Source: Rallus limicola
Lineage: Eukaryota; Chordata; Aves; Gruiformes; Rallidae
Direction of reading: 5' to 3'
DNA: 64,000 nucleotides
Assembly (NCBI GenBank): GCA_022605955.1
Contig: JAKCOZ010000001.1
Span: 17,228,146-17,292,145, forward strand
Below, in pieces: positions 1 to 62,100 of the stretch (positions are counted from its first letter, which is position 1; each line of letters begins with the position of its first letter). The position numbers and the translations under genes were made by a program. Below the pieces are notes generated by a model. It saw only the letters and a program-made list of their open reading frames with translations. It had not been told where the DNA came from and did no database searches.

Positions 1-266
1 CATTTTAATGTCTTCGTTATAGGATGTTTTGAATGCCATTTAACTTTCTTTTAGCAAGAAGTGAAAGCAGTTGGAAAGTGGTAAACAGGGAGCCTGATCT
101 GAACTGAACCAAATAATAATAAAACCAGTCTTAATATCCCTGACACCTGAATTGCTTTTTCCCATGTCTGGAGCTTCAGTGGATAGTAAATATTTCCTTT
201 TCTTTTTACCTCAAAATGGGAAAGAATAGAGATTCTTGCTGCTTACTGCTGTGGAAATGACAAATA

Positions 267-276
267 CCATTTATGG
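267..276. promoter_or_regulatory. CArG-box match (SRF site motif)
   Basis: CCATTTATGG fits CC(A/T)6GG. SRF with MRTF regulates many actomyosin genes, so the motif is plausible in MYH9. About four such matches are expected by chance in 64 kb, so this alone is weak evidence. Confidence 0.2.
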
Positions 277-3200
277 GACCTGTGGTCATCCTCAATGAAC
301 CCGTGCAGCAGCTACTTCACTAACTGCCAAAAGGAATAAATGAGGGGAGGTGGAGAAGGAGAGTTTGGAACATTGACCTGGTTCTTCAGTTCTCTTCAGG
401 TTTTCCTCTTTCTGTGGCCTCTGTTTGGCCAGCAGATGTTGGTTGTGATTGCCTCTACTTCTAAATGTTCTGTAAGCATAAAATAAATCATTAAACTTGG
501 CAGTGATGTAAAATTTGGGTGCAGTGGCTAGTTAAAACAGGAACTAGTGTTCCTTAGTTTGATTATTCTCAGACTAGTCTCTGCTTACAGAATTAAGATA
601 GGGCTGCCTGAGATGGAACCCTGAGGGACGTAGAAGTGCTGGATGTTCAGTATTTTTAGGCATTATGAAATCTTGTTCATAGTAGATTAGAAAATATATT
701 AAAATGTATTAAAGAATAAATTTACTATATAAACATGTATATTAATACAGTCCTTAAAGAAAGCATCCTTATATTTTTGTTCTACCCCCACCCCCACCCC
801 TTTTTTTTCTTTTGTGGCCAAAACCCCAAAGCTGCCTCTCTTGTCATCTGCAGAAGACAACATAAGTAAAAGCTCTCTGCAGTATCTAGCTGTATGGTTT
901 GTAGTGGTTTTGAATGCCTACTACTTCATCGTACCCTCAGGGCTATAATCCTTCATGTAATCATCTTATGTGGCAAGCTGTAGATGATCTCTCCTGCCCT
1001 AACAGGGACTGGTGATATCTAAGACACCACATAGTAGGAATTCACCCTATCTATCCATCTTGGGCAGAAACCTTTGTGAGCTGAGTGGCACGAAGGCATG
1101 TAGCCAGCTCTGTACAAATCATCCTTCAGAGAACATCTGAAGGATGCAAAGCTGATAAATTTAGTTTGACTCCCACTGTCTAATCTCAAAAATTTGAGAG
1201 CTGATGTGGTTGAAGGTTGATGCAGTTGATTTTTCTGATTAGTCAATAACTCTTTTGACTATTGGTCAGAATCCCTTCTCAGAGGGAAGAATCTTTGTAT
1301 TGAGATGAAATAGGATGTGCAAGATCATGTGTAACATTTTTGGAAGAGGACACATTGCTAACTTCTGTAGTAAGTTGAGAAAAGTTCAATAGCATCACAA
1401 AGTGTGTTGCATGCTATGCAATGGTCTGTTTCACATATCTTGCAAGATACCCCCTGAAATTTCAGACCTAGTCTGCGACTGTAATAAATCGAATTCTTCT
1501 AATTGGATTGTGAGAAGCATTAAAAAATCCCCACACCCTTCACCCAAGTGAACTTAGCATAGTAATTCTGTATTACAGAATCTCAGTCTTGCCAAAACTG
1601 TGCTTCTGTGCACTTGTGAAATGGACTGATCTCACCTGTCAGCAGTTCTCAGCAAGTCAGGAGATTAATGGGAAAGCTTAAAATACTTTTATTGGAGTGG
1701 CTTTTAGTTGATCATTAATCCTCTTGAAGAAAGAGAATACACGCAATGTATCTCAAACATAAATGTCTTTGGAAAGCTTGTGAACATAGTTTAGTTCTGT
1801 TCTTGTCCTTTCTCTCTTTGCCAGCAGGGCTGTGTGGGGTTTTTGCCTTTTTTTTTTTTTTTTTTAAAAAAAACCCCAAACAACAAAACAACACCTTTAT
1901 TTTTCTGTCTACCCACCCTATGGCTGGTGCAGACAGATTTTGAGCAGGGAGCATCAGACATTGCAAGAACTAAAAGCCTGAGTCTGAGACCAGTTTGCTG
2001 TTTCTGAGTGCTGATTGGCTCTGCACTGAGGTGACTTGTTAATATGAAAACCAGCCTATTAGCCCTTTCTATTTAAAATGCTCTATCAGAAGATTGTTTT
2101 CAGCTTCTGTGTTGCTTAGCTGAACTGCTTTGTATGTATTCAGTATGAAACTCAGAACTCAACCTTACATATTCCATTTATTTCACCAAAGTTTTGCTGG
2201 AAAATAAACTTTCGGATGCTGTCAGCTTTGTGCCATGCAGTTAGAAAAATAAAAATAGTTGCAGTGTGGCCCGAGTGTCATTTGAAATAGTTAGCAAAAG
2301 GTAATGCCAGAATTCTATTTTGAGATAGTAATGTCTGAAACAAAGTACATGATTCCAAGCCAACTATAATATATTAGTCTTTCAGTTGGAGCCTTGGGTT
2401 CGATTCAGGGATTTATGCATGTAAGTCCACTTGTACTTAAATCAGATGAAGGTGATTCTTGTCTTGTGGTAGTGCTGGAAGCTTCTGTTAAACATGTTTC
2501 AGCTTGCTTCCTATGTAAAACTCTATCAGTTTGCTTGACCAGCAGTCATGCCATGGTGGTGTTGCTCAGTTGCCTCTCCTAGCTGTGATTAGTTGCCTCT
2601 CTTAGATAAAAATATCACTTCATACCTCTGTCTGAGATGATTATACTGCAAGGAAACATCCCATAGATATTTCTCCTGGGAGCCAGAATGCTGGAAGAAG
2701 GTGATGGCTTCTACTTGCATACCCACTTCATGGCTTCATCACTCTAATTGAAATGAACGTCTTCTATTTTCTAAATTGCTGCTGTTACCTATCAGTAAGA
2801 TGTTTCAGTCTGGCTTTAGACCTTTGCAGTATTCTTACTTGAGAAGTGACAGTTCTAATTTGTCAGCAAACACGGCATAAAGAGTCACACAAATACAGAC
2901 TAGAAAACTTTACATTCCTTGTGGAGTGTTACACAATACTTGCTACCACTTTTCTTCTACTCTTACTTCTAATCCCCTAGGAGCAGAAAATAGGCATTTA
3001 CCTTTGTTAACATCTCCAAAGGAGAGGTAGGTTTGGTCTGTGGCATGAATTATTTTTGTTGCAGGAGGGAACAGAGACTGTATAGGGCATCTTCTTTTCT
3101 TTGCTATGTTGCTGCTGCTGCTTTGGGATTTGAGGCAAGATGGTTGCTAGTGCAGACATCTGGAACTGGAAGCCCGGAGGGTTTTCCTTACTTGTTTTCC

Positions 3201-4580
3201 AGAACTCAGATAAAATTACAGCTCATCCAACAGTTCTGTTGATTCTAATGTCAATTATTTCCATGCCAGTATATAGAAAAAGGTGTATTGCATGTACTGT
3301 GAACACGCTGCTCTTGAGTCATCTACTTTCTACCTCTTGGTCTATTCTGTCTTCTACTGGTGTAGTCAAAGGTCTGGGAAGTATGACCCAGTATTTCTGC
3401 TGCTATTCTATGCTATACAAGTACTGTCTGATGTGATGGAGACCTAAGGTTGAGGCAAAAGGAACTAGCATTGCCCAGATGGTTTCTGCTAACTCCTTAA
3501 ACTGGTCCTTTCAAGCACTGCCTCACACCTCACCTGACTAGAATGTCTCACTGAAGCTTAGCTTCCAGCACTCAAATGTGTTTAATCAGTGTAGTTTTCC
3601 AATTTGGAAAGAGATTTAGCATCTTCTGTAAACTATTGAAATATCCCTCAATTATTTACAAAAAGTAGATCTGGAAATGTATCCTAATGGTTTATACCAG
3701 GGTATGGAAAAGGAACCTTAAAGTACCTACACATTTTTTTTTGTTTTGGGGGACTTAGGGTGTAAGCTGTGCTTGAATCTGCTGCATATGAGTGAGCTAA
3801 TTACTTAATGTTAAGCCAGTGTATGGAAAATTTTATATAAGACCATAAACTGTGTAGTAGATGCTATTTTTTTTCACCTTTCTGATCACTGTACTCTAAT
3901 CCTTACCTCTATCTAGCTAAAGAGGTTAAATCAGATTAAGTACTCTCTGAGCTCATAACAGAGAATGCTTTACTACTCCAAAGCACTCTTCACTGAGCAA
4001 ACAATAGAAGAAATGGTAGCAATAGAAATAAAAAGTGCCAAATGTACTCTCTTCTGGTTGCTGTAGAAAGTTGCTCCTTTCCAGATGTTTCAAACAGCTG
4101 CCCTTAAAATTGTCAGGGAACTAGGGTAGCTCTAAACCCCAGGAGCAAGGCTTGGAATGCTATTCTTAGAATGTCTAGGAAATATCTAAGAATCCTCTGC
4201 TCCTCCTATTCCCATTGCAAGCAAAATGTTTGTTAGCTGGTTTGGTTTTGGGTTTTTTTAGGTATTCATATTTCAAAGATTTATTTATTTTTGTTTTTAG
4301 AAGCTCAGTATTTTCACTGGAAGTATTTTAACAGTTGTCTTCTATTAGAACTGTAGAACTTAAGTTAGTGGAAACCAATTGAGAAATAGAGGTTTGCTGT
4401 CACAAAACAACAAATTACCCGTTTTGAGATGAATTAGAAGTAAACTTTGTCAGATGTTGATGACTCTCTGAGGATGGAATATTTTGGAATTGATTCCTAT
4501 ACTGATTAGTTTGGAAGTATACTACATTAATGACCTTAGAGTTTTGAATCTAGCTCTAGTTATACTGTTACAGTGTGTTC

Positions 4581-4670
4581 AGGCTGTCTAATCCAACTTC
4601 CTGTTCAGAGCAGGTCAACACTGAATTCAACGTAGTCCAGTGGTCTTGAAAACCTCTAAGGAGTACACTG
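4581..4670 (-). repeat. Degraded CR1-type LINE fragment
   Basis: The stretch from 'aatccaacttcctg' through 'gagcaggtcaacactgaattca' to 'cttgaaaacctctaagga' resembles the reverse complement of avian CR1 3' sequence as I remember it (the usual text is 'tccaacctcctgctcagagcag...cttgaaaacctccaagga'). It is short and diverged, and the limits are approximate. A repeat search would settle it. Confidence 0.5.
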
Positions 4671-5105
4671 GTCTTATTTTTCTTTTAGTAAGTAGCTTGG
4701 ATTGTAGTTTTATCACATTGTAGTTGATCAGTTACTGGATAAATCCATAGCAAATATGAAGCAGAATGGAATAAAATGCCTATTTCTAGGAGCTAAGCAC
4801 CTACCTTATATAATGAAATGGAGCTAACTCCATTGTATGAATGTAGGAACTTTGAAAAGAGGAAAAAACAGTCCCAGTGGACTGTAAGTTAGCCAGGGAG
4901 CAGGCTGGTTTGATATCAGTGTGACTAATGTGTCAGTTGATGCTCTGTGCATGCTTGGAAAGGCTGAGTACTAGTCAAGTTGCTGTGATTTTTAGCTGTT
5001 GCTCAGATTCTAGTATTGCTTAGTGCAATGCATGCCACATGGCACCACTGGAAGAAGCAATTAAAAAAGGACTGCTTTATTTTTTTTAAAGCAGTATACC
5101 AGTAA

Positions 5106-54742
<49,637 letters not shown>

Positions 54743-55770
54743 ATCCTCCCATTTGACCCAGGTTACACATGGAGTGACCCATCTGCCCTCTCCTCTTCCA
54801 TTGGACTTTCATCAAACCCTCTGCTCCTAAATTGGCCAGGGATCTGCAGAGCAACCCCAGCTCTGTATCTGGAGCCATCGGGCATCTGTGTTCCTAGTTT
54901 CCTCCTCTTTCCAGTTTCCTAATCCTCTTTGTATTTAATGCCAAAGAGTCTGGGTTCTGAAATCTGACCAGCAGCCTGGCCGCTACAAAGGCCTGTAGAA
55001 CTGTCCGTGCCACATCTGCTGGTGAATCCTTAACACAGTTTGGAGGGAGTGGGGTTAGGGAAAGATTATTTTTGCTGTAAATCTCCTTTTGTCTTCGATT
55101 CTCGCTGCAGGGAAGCTCCTTCCTGTGTTCTTTCCCCTCCCTCTTTGTTTGCTTTCGGCAATCATGTTCAGTGACCTCAGACTTTTGCCTCTCATAATCT
55201 GCCCACCCACATGGTTTGGGAGCAGTTTCAGGAAAATGGTGTGCTTTGGCCATGGCAGTTTGCCTTTTCTGCTTTCACATGTTTCCAGGGAGGGGTGAAG
55301 AGGGAAGCTCCTCTCAGGACCAGTTACCTGGAGGACCTGCCAAAGTTGTCTGGTTTGTTTTGGTTTGGTTTTTTTTTCTTCTTATTTTTACTGTCTGGAC
55401 AGCTCTCTGAAGTGCAATGATGTCCTGTTTGTATCTCTGCCTCCGAGCGGTTTCATCTAAGGTGGTGTGGACCAGGAGTTAACGACAGGCTGGGGAAGCA
55501 GAACAACGTCCTCGTGCTTGTCTGCCAGTCTCTGGGGGACCAAATGTATTTAACGGTAGTAGACAGAATCTGGGGAGTTTCACAGGGTAGTGGGCAGAGG
55601 GTGGGATAAGGGGAGGGGAATCCTGTCTGTGGACGTGCACCTGCTCTGTAACCGGGGGTCGGGGTTAGTTATTGTGCACCATTGACTAAGAGTATATTAA
55701 AAACCCTTTAATCTGCACAGATATATGTAAGGCCTTTGTATCTCTCATAATAAGTAATTAAGAAAAAAAA

Positions 55771-55776
55771 AATAAA
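55771..55776 (+). terminator. MYH9: Internal poly(A) signal AATAAA
   Basis: Canonical hexamer after an A-run in the 3'UTR. Its downstream region is only moderately U-rich, so it may be a weak or unused site. Confidence 0.4.
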
Positions 55777-55916
55777 GGTCTTTATCACTGCCTTTCTATC
55801 GGGACCATGGTTATATATAGATAGTCTTTACTTTTCTACACCGTACACTGGTTGCTGGATTTACCTGTATTCTTAACCATATTGTATATGCTGCATTTAG
55901 ACCTACTTATGAGCGA

Positions 55917-55922
55917 AGTAAA
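55917..55922 (+). terminator. MYH9: Variant poly(A) signal AGTAAA
   Basis: AGTAAAGAATAATTCAATAC followed by GTGCTGTCTGCC, a reasonable GU-rich element. It resembles the end of MYH9 mRNAs in other vertebrates as I recall them, so it may be the main proximal site. Confidence 0.5.
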
Positions 55923-56112
55923 GAATAATTCAATACAAAGCGCCGTGCTGTCTGCCTGGAGCACTCTGAGTGCAGGAGCCTCGTGTCCCCATCGCTGTCA
56001 CACAGAAATCTAATTTTTTTTTTTTATATAATACAAGTGCCTTAGCATGTGCCTCAGCTGTGTGTCACCACTACAGTCAGTAATGGTTTACTGGTGCTCC
56101 ACTGATGTTACC

Positions 56113-56118
56113 AATAAA
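56113..56118 (+). terminator. MYH9: Distal poly(A) signal AATAAA
   Basis: CCAATAAAGATTATTCATGTG followed by a clear GU-rich element (CTGTGTGCGTGTGTTG) 20-40 bases downstream; cleavage is expected near 56130-56137. This is the best-formed signal of the three. Confidence 0.7.
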
Positions 56119-56135
56119 GATTATTCATGTGCTGC

Positions 56136-59100
56136 AGTCTGTGTGCGTGTGTTGCCATTCCCTCCTTGCCTCAGTGCAGTGAAGACTGTACGTCGCTTCC
56201 AGAGGTCGTCACAGCTGTGATGTCAGTATCTGCCTGGCCTGCCAGCAGCTCCACAAACCTCCCCTGAGGCAGTGACTCTCTGTGGCTGAAGTCGGGTGTC
56301 GCGGTACCTGCGGCGTATCACTGGCGCAGCTGGCAGTGGCCAACACCAGGGATTTCGGAGGAAGGTAACAGCACCTTGTGTGTGCACTTTGTCACCGACT
56401 CAAAACATGAGGCTGCTTGAGCTGAGCTGGTTCTGTTCCTGGCCTGAAGATGGTACTTGGGAGTTGGTGACTAATAACTGCTGCACACAGCTCTCGTCTT
56501 CACCTGCATCCCCAGTCTGCAGTCTGGGGGAGGTTAATAGACAAGTGCTTTATCAATGCATTGGCAAAACTGCCTCTCGCTCATCTTCCATTGTCTTCCA
56601 GAAAATTAAGATTTGTAACATTTTTGCAAGAAATGGAATAAGGAACTCGTGGTGTATTCATTTTCTTGTCTGTGGCCCCTCAGGATATCCTGTGCCTGTA
56701 TTCCGGTCCCATGGCACTGGACTGTGACACTGGCACCTGGCAGCTGTAACCTCGTCCCACCCGTCCCAGTGCTGGCAGAGATTGAAACCCTGGTGGGAAA
56801 TTCTGAGTTAGAAGTGGTGGCTGCGGCTGTGTCTGACCCTGGGTGGCCGCGGTGGGGAAGGAAGCCCTGGTGTGCACCTCGAGGGGTACAGTGCAGGCCA
56901 TGAGTGTGGCTGCCAAGGCTGGTGCTGGTGAAAGAGGAGCAGGGGGGTGGAGCTTACAGCCCACTTCTCCGTGTGTCTACCCAAGGGGCAGAATTTCTAT
57001 CTGAGCAAACGTTGAGAGGTGGGGAAAGGCTTCTCATGAGGAAATGTAAGTGCAGGTGGAAGTTTAAAAACAAAGAAGGGGGTGAGGGGCTTGTGCCTAA
57101 GAAGGAGACTGGATGATTCACCATGTGTAAATGGGTGTAGTCACACTAAGGGGCCCATGTGAGCACGAACAGCTTTTGATGTGCAACACTGGCTACAGCT
57201 TTTGAAAGCCTGGAGAGGGGTTGGCATGTGAAGGGACAGAGGCACATTCCTGACGTGTGGAATATGGGCACTGTGGTGCTGGTGTCTTGTCTGTATAGTG
57301 TTAAAAAAGTGACTGGAGTCACTGGTTCAGGTACTTCAGTGTTCTTCCAAAGTGTCTTGCAGAAACACACAAGGTATGTCTGAACAGTGAGCTTTTCAAA
57401 TCCCTCAAACTGCTTTCCCACTGTCAGATCATTCTGAGCTCAGGCCAGCTGGCCAGGCACTGCTGAGAGAGCAGAACTGGGACCTTCCCTGTGGGCCCTA
57501 CAAGAGCTGTTTCCTGCAAGGTGGTGCTAGGGCTGACTGCAGCGGGCATCAGAAGGACCCGAAGGAGAGAGGGCACACGTGGATGTAGATGTGGATTCAG
57601 AAGGGGTAAATATTATTACAGATGTTCCTGTCCCTGCACCGGACCATTGTGCTGGCACAAAAGATCTGTAAACCCCATCATTAATTATAATAACCCTGGC
57701 TAAAATAAATAAAAAACAGCTCAGCACTCACAGATCAGAACCGAGGGCCTGAGCAACTGGCCCTCAGAGCCTCAGGAAGGTGGAGGCAAATTGCTGAACC
57801 CACAGTATTGAGTCCTGCTTGTGGGGAGCCTTCCTGCCTGGAGAGCAGCTGGGCTCTCAGCTTGTTCCTTCCCCCAGGGCGGAGCGAAGAGGGTGGCCAT
57901 TAGAGCCTGTTCCAGCTGGGCTCCAGGCACCAGGTTTAGGCCAGGGATTTAGCACTCTCTTGTTTACTCAGAGCAGTGGTTTGGGTGATCCAAAGCTGCA
58001 GTGCCAGCTGCTGCCCAACCAGAGATCAGTAAGCAGCATTTAAAGCATCAATTATTGTCCTGTGCTGTCCAGGAGCACTTATGTGCACAGATGCACAGCC
58101 TGGTGTGTGGGGGTTGCTGTGGGACACAAGCTCTGGAGATGGTGTAGATCCCTCACCCTGGCCGGCTACGGGGTTTGTCTGGAAGCCCAGCCCAGCTGGC
58201 ACTGGAGGGGCTTTGCCCCAACCCTGTGGGCGAGGCCCAGAAGAGATCTGAGCTTTCCTGAGAGCATGTCCTTCTGAACCTCCAAGCACAGATGGAGACA
58301 GCGTTCCCAGTTCCAGGACAGGTAGCTAATACGAGGAGATGAAAGTTTGCTGTCAGGCTGGGCCCAGTTTTACCTTCCTGTAATGTTCCTGCAGTGCGAG
58401 CGAAAGCAGAAGGAAAAAGAAAAGAAAAAAAACCCAAACCACCAAACCCCAAACAAAAAAAAATCCTCAGGTCCTAAATTTGTGACTGTCCCGTCCTTGC
58501 TCCTGCTCTGAGCCACGAGCAGCTGAGCAGCTCTGCGCAGCAAGAGTGAAAGAAAAAACACAAAGCACCCTGAGCGCCGATGGTCTGGCATGTGAGAGGG
58601 GAGATGCTGGAGTCCCTTCTCTTGCCAGCTCTCTGTGGTGGGACAGCCTTCCTCACCCAGAGTGGGGAAGCCTGGCCTGCGATCCTTTCAGCGTGGGCGA
58701 AACGAGCAGGGAAGGACTTCTGAAAGTTGCTTGGGTAGAAGTGCAGTCACCCTCTGGACTGGGCCGTCACCTGGCTGTGCATGAGGAGCACTTAGGGCTG
58801 GCTGCCTTCCCCGCTTGCCTGCGGTGGCGGAGGATGTGTGCAGGCAGCAGAAGGCTGCGGGCTGTGGTGCTTCCTGGGCACACACATGGAGGGATCTGCC
58901 CCAAGGTTCTGCTGTTGCTCCGCACCCCAGCGTGAAGGAAGAAGGAGGGAGGCAATTGGGAACTGGTGAAGATGGAGTAGCTGGCCTGGCAATGCTGTGT
59001 TACTCATCATGCGGTTGTGTGCTGCTAATTAATATGGAATTACACTGTGGATGGTTTCATTCACTACAGCTTTAATTGATTTTTGATGGAAGTTGTGCAG

Positions 59101-62100
59101 AACCTCATGGAAAAGGGTGTTACGGCAGGGTGTATCGCTCAGGATAAATGGATTGCTTCCCTCAGCTCCTTTTTAGGCCAGAAGCTATCACTCAAATCCC
59201 TGACCTCGTGTAAGGCCGAGGCCAGAGTGGGGCTCTGTGCCCAGAAAAAGTCTCCCTGAAGACAGAGTGCTAGTGGAGGGGACTGGTGGTGTGCAGTTGA
59301 CAGGTTTGCCTGTCTGCCCAAGAGCTGTGCTGACCTGGCCCCGCAGGGCAGCGGACACCAGTGTTGTAGGTGAGGGGATGACTTGATGGAGGGGAAAAGA
59401 AAAATTATCAACCCTTGGAGCTATGATTAAAAAAAATTGCTTCCTGCTCTTCATTTCCAGTGTATCCAGGGAAACATCTCACCATGTTGCCTTATAAAGA
59501 ACAGCATTGCACCAGAACCGAGCCCACCTTTCACTTTTCCTCTCCTGAACTCCTGGCTCTGAGCAGTCCTAATGTGGGGGCAAGGGAAACATCCTTCCTC
59601 TTGACCCAGGCATGAGATCACTGAGCCAGCTTTGGCTGCCTCTCCCCTCCTGGACCACTTTTCACAATGCTGGGCTGTCCCTGGGAATAGAGAAGACCCT
59701 GGCAAAACCTCCCAGGCCCACAGACTGCTGGATGGACGCTGCCTCCCCAGGCTGCCCCACAGCCAGCAGGCATGTGCCAAAAGCTGCTTGTTTCGTTTCC
59801 TTCTCAACACTTCCCCACCAGGGACTGATAGGGGCATGGGGGCTGCGTGCACTGTGCCCATGCTGCCAAGTGCATCCCGGGTTGGAGTCAGCCCTTTCAG
59901 ACTCTGTTTCTGCCTCGCAGAACCTCCCCAGCAGCCAGTGCAGGTGCCAGGAGCTCACCCCTGGAGAAAAGACGGGCTCTGGTCTCAGCCAAGGCTCTCG
60001 GCTTGCGTAAGAAGTGCTAATGTTGTCACTAGGAACTGCAGCAGGCTTTGAAGCAGAGGTATGGGCACAACCAAAACAGGTTTTAATGAGCAGCCCAATT
60101 TGCTGTGCAGGCTTTTGATCCCTTCTGCTGTGGATGTAATTGTGAGCCGTGCAGCTTGCAGCGAGCCGAGCAGGCTCATCGTTTTCGGAAGCACAAGGCA
60201 CCCAGCTGTCTCACCCTGACGTGTCCTTGTGGGTAAGGAACAGATAAAGCTCTTGATCAGCTTTTGCTTGAAGTCCGGCTCACTGTTTCCTTCTCACCTG
60301 GGAAGTTTCTGGGCCGTGGCTTCAAGGACATGGCTTATGCCAGGGAGGATCTGCAGGGAGGAACTGGTGGTGGGACCCCACATGAAGAGAGGTGCCAGGT
60401 TTGAGATGCCTGTGCTTACTCAGGCCCTGGTTGTGAAGCTGGAGGCAGTTTGTCTGCACCACATCCCCCCTCCTTTGCTACAGAAAGTGCTCAGCCAGAG
60501 AGTTTGGTTTGGAGGAGAGAGGGCCAGCACAGCTGGCAGGACAGTGCTGGAGGGTACCTTGCAGCATTTCCACAGCCTGGGAGGAAATCAACACTAGGAG
60601 GAGTAAAACCTCACCCACCCCAGGGGTCGTTTGCCTGCACTGCTTCCCAGGCAGAAGGTGAAGAAACCAGAGCTGTTTGAATAGAAAATCTGGCCAAGTG
60701 GCTGGGCACGAGCACCCAAATTTGCAGGGCTGACTGGTGCAGGGCATGTGTCCCTGCTGCCATCCCTGGGACCATCAGGACATGGATGGGGCTGCACAGC
60801 CACCTCATTCAGCGTGGTCCATGGGTGTAGTGCAGCTCTGGGGGGACACTGAGCATGAGCAGAGCCTGGCATCATGTCCCCATGAAGGGACCCAAATTGT
60901 TTACTTTGGGCAGTGGATGAAGGAAGGTTAAGAAGAAAATCATGGAAGACGACCAGATCCTAGATGCTTCATGGCTCCTCTCTCATAATCCAGGAGCAAA
61001 CAGGTATGTGATGGAGAGAGGAGGCAGGCAGCCACTGCATGGACATGGAGTGTGGATGGAGCTGTGTCTAGGATTATCACGCAGCATCCCCTGGAAATTG
61101 TCTCTCTCCAAAGCCAGATTTCAATGTCTTGGTGCCCTGGGTGGACAGAGCACCCGTTCCCCGCTCTGTGGTCCAGGCTCTGACAGAGCAGTCCCCCGAA
61201 TCTTCCCTCGGCATCCCCCCAGCACCTCTACTAGCTGTGCTACAGGACACCTGCTCGCCGTAGGGCTGTGGTACCTCCAGCTCACTCAGCAGGGAAGCTG
61301 CCTCATGACGCCACCGCGATCTATTAAAAGCCGCAACACGATCAAAATAAACTGTCACGGGGCATTCACACCAAACAAAGAGCCTGAGCTGGGCTGCTTC
61401 ATCTCCCACGGAAGAGAATCTGTATTTGCAAGCAAGGAAGATGCCCTGAAGCTGGGAGGCATTGGGGTGGTGCTGGCAGGAGCTCCCCGGACCCACTTCT
61501 CCATTGGCGAGCAGTGTGTGGGCAGGAGCACGGCTGTGGGCAGCTGACTCGATTTCTCCACGGAAGAAAGCCTTTCCTGACTGCTGGTGTGGAGGGAGGA
61601 CACAGCCCACAGCGGACACTGTCGTGGGAAGAGCCAGGGCCAGACAGGCTGGTGCTCTGCTCCCAACCACAGCAGAGCCAGGGCTGTGCTGCGGGAGGGT
61701 GAGAGGTGCCTGGGTGTGAGCCCATGGGGTGCGAGCCCACGGGGCGCTCACGGCATGCCAGGGCACAGGGCTGAGCCCTGTGCTAGTGTTTCTGGGATGG
61801 GTGTATCCAGAGGCAGGAAACTCTCCTGCCTGGCTCTTTCCCTATTTTTTTCCCTCCCTTTTTTTCTCCTTTCCTCTCCTCTCTGAACGATCCAGCAAAT
61901 GCTTTGATGGCAGAGCCGCTTGTAGCACAGTGCTTTGCAGCAAGTGAGATGTGCTGGTGGCAATCCCTGTTCTGTAACTCAAACTTCTCTTCAAAAATAC
62001 CCTCCAAAAATGGAGACAAACATAGATGGGACAAAGACCAGTGGTGAAAATCTAAACCCTGCCTCTAGAAAGTGCTCACACGTGTCCCTGCAGTGGGGCA

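Larger units (their letters stand above)
54743..56135 (+). other. MYH9: MYH9 3' untranslated region
   Basis: About 1.39 kb, similar in length to the mammalian MYH9 3'UTR. The distal part (54.75-56.1 kb) is AT-rich around the signals and includes a T13 run near 56012. The 3' limit is inferred from the AATAAA at 56113 and the GU-rich stretch after it; a shorter form could end at about 55940. Confidence 0.8.

Noticed and set aside
4236..4261. Recurrent G/T-rich tracts (also near 18.9, 38.3, 40.4, 42.1 and 55.35 kb) as a regulatory code
   Set aside because: Such low-complexity tracts are common in bird introns and occur on both strands with no fixed unit or spacing.
60942..61766. Overlapping open frames of about 200 and 229 codons on opposite strands
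   Set aside because: They overlap each other in GC-rich DNA where stops are rare, show no domain, and look like chance frames.
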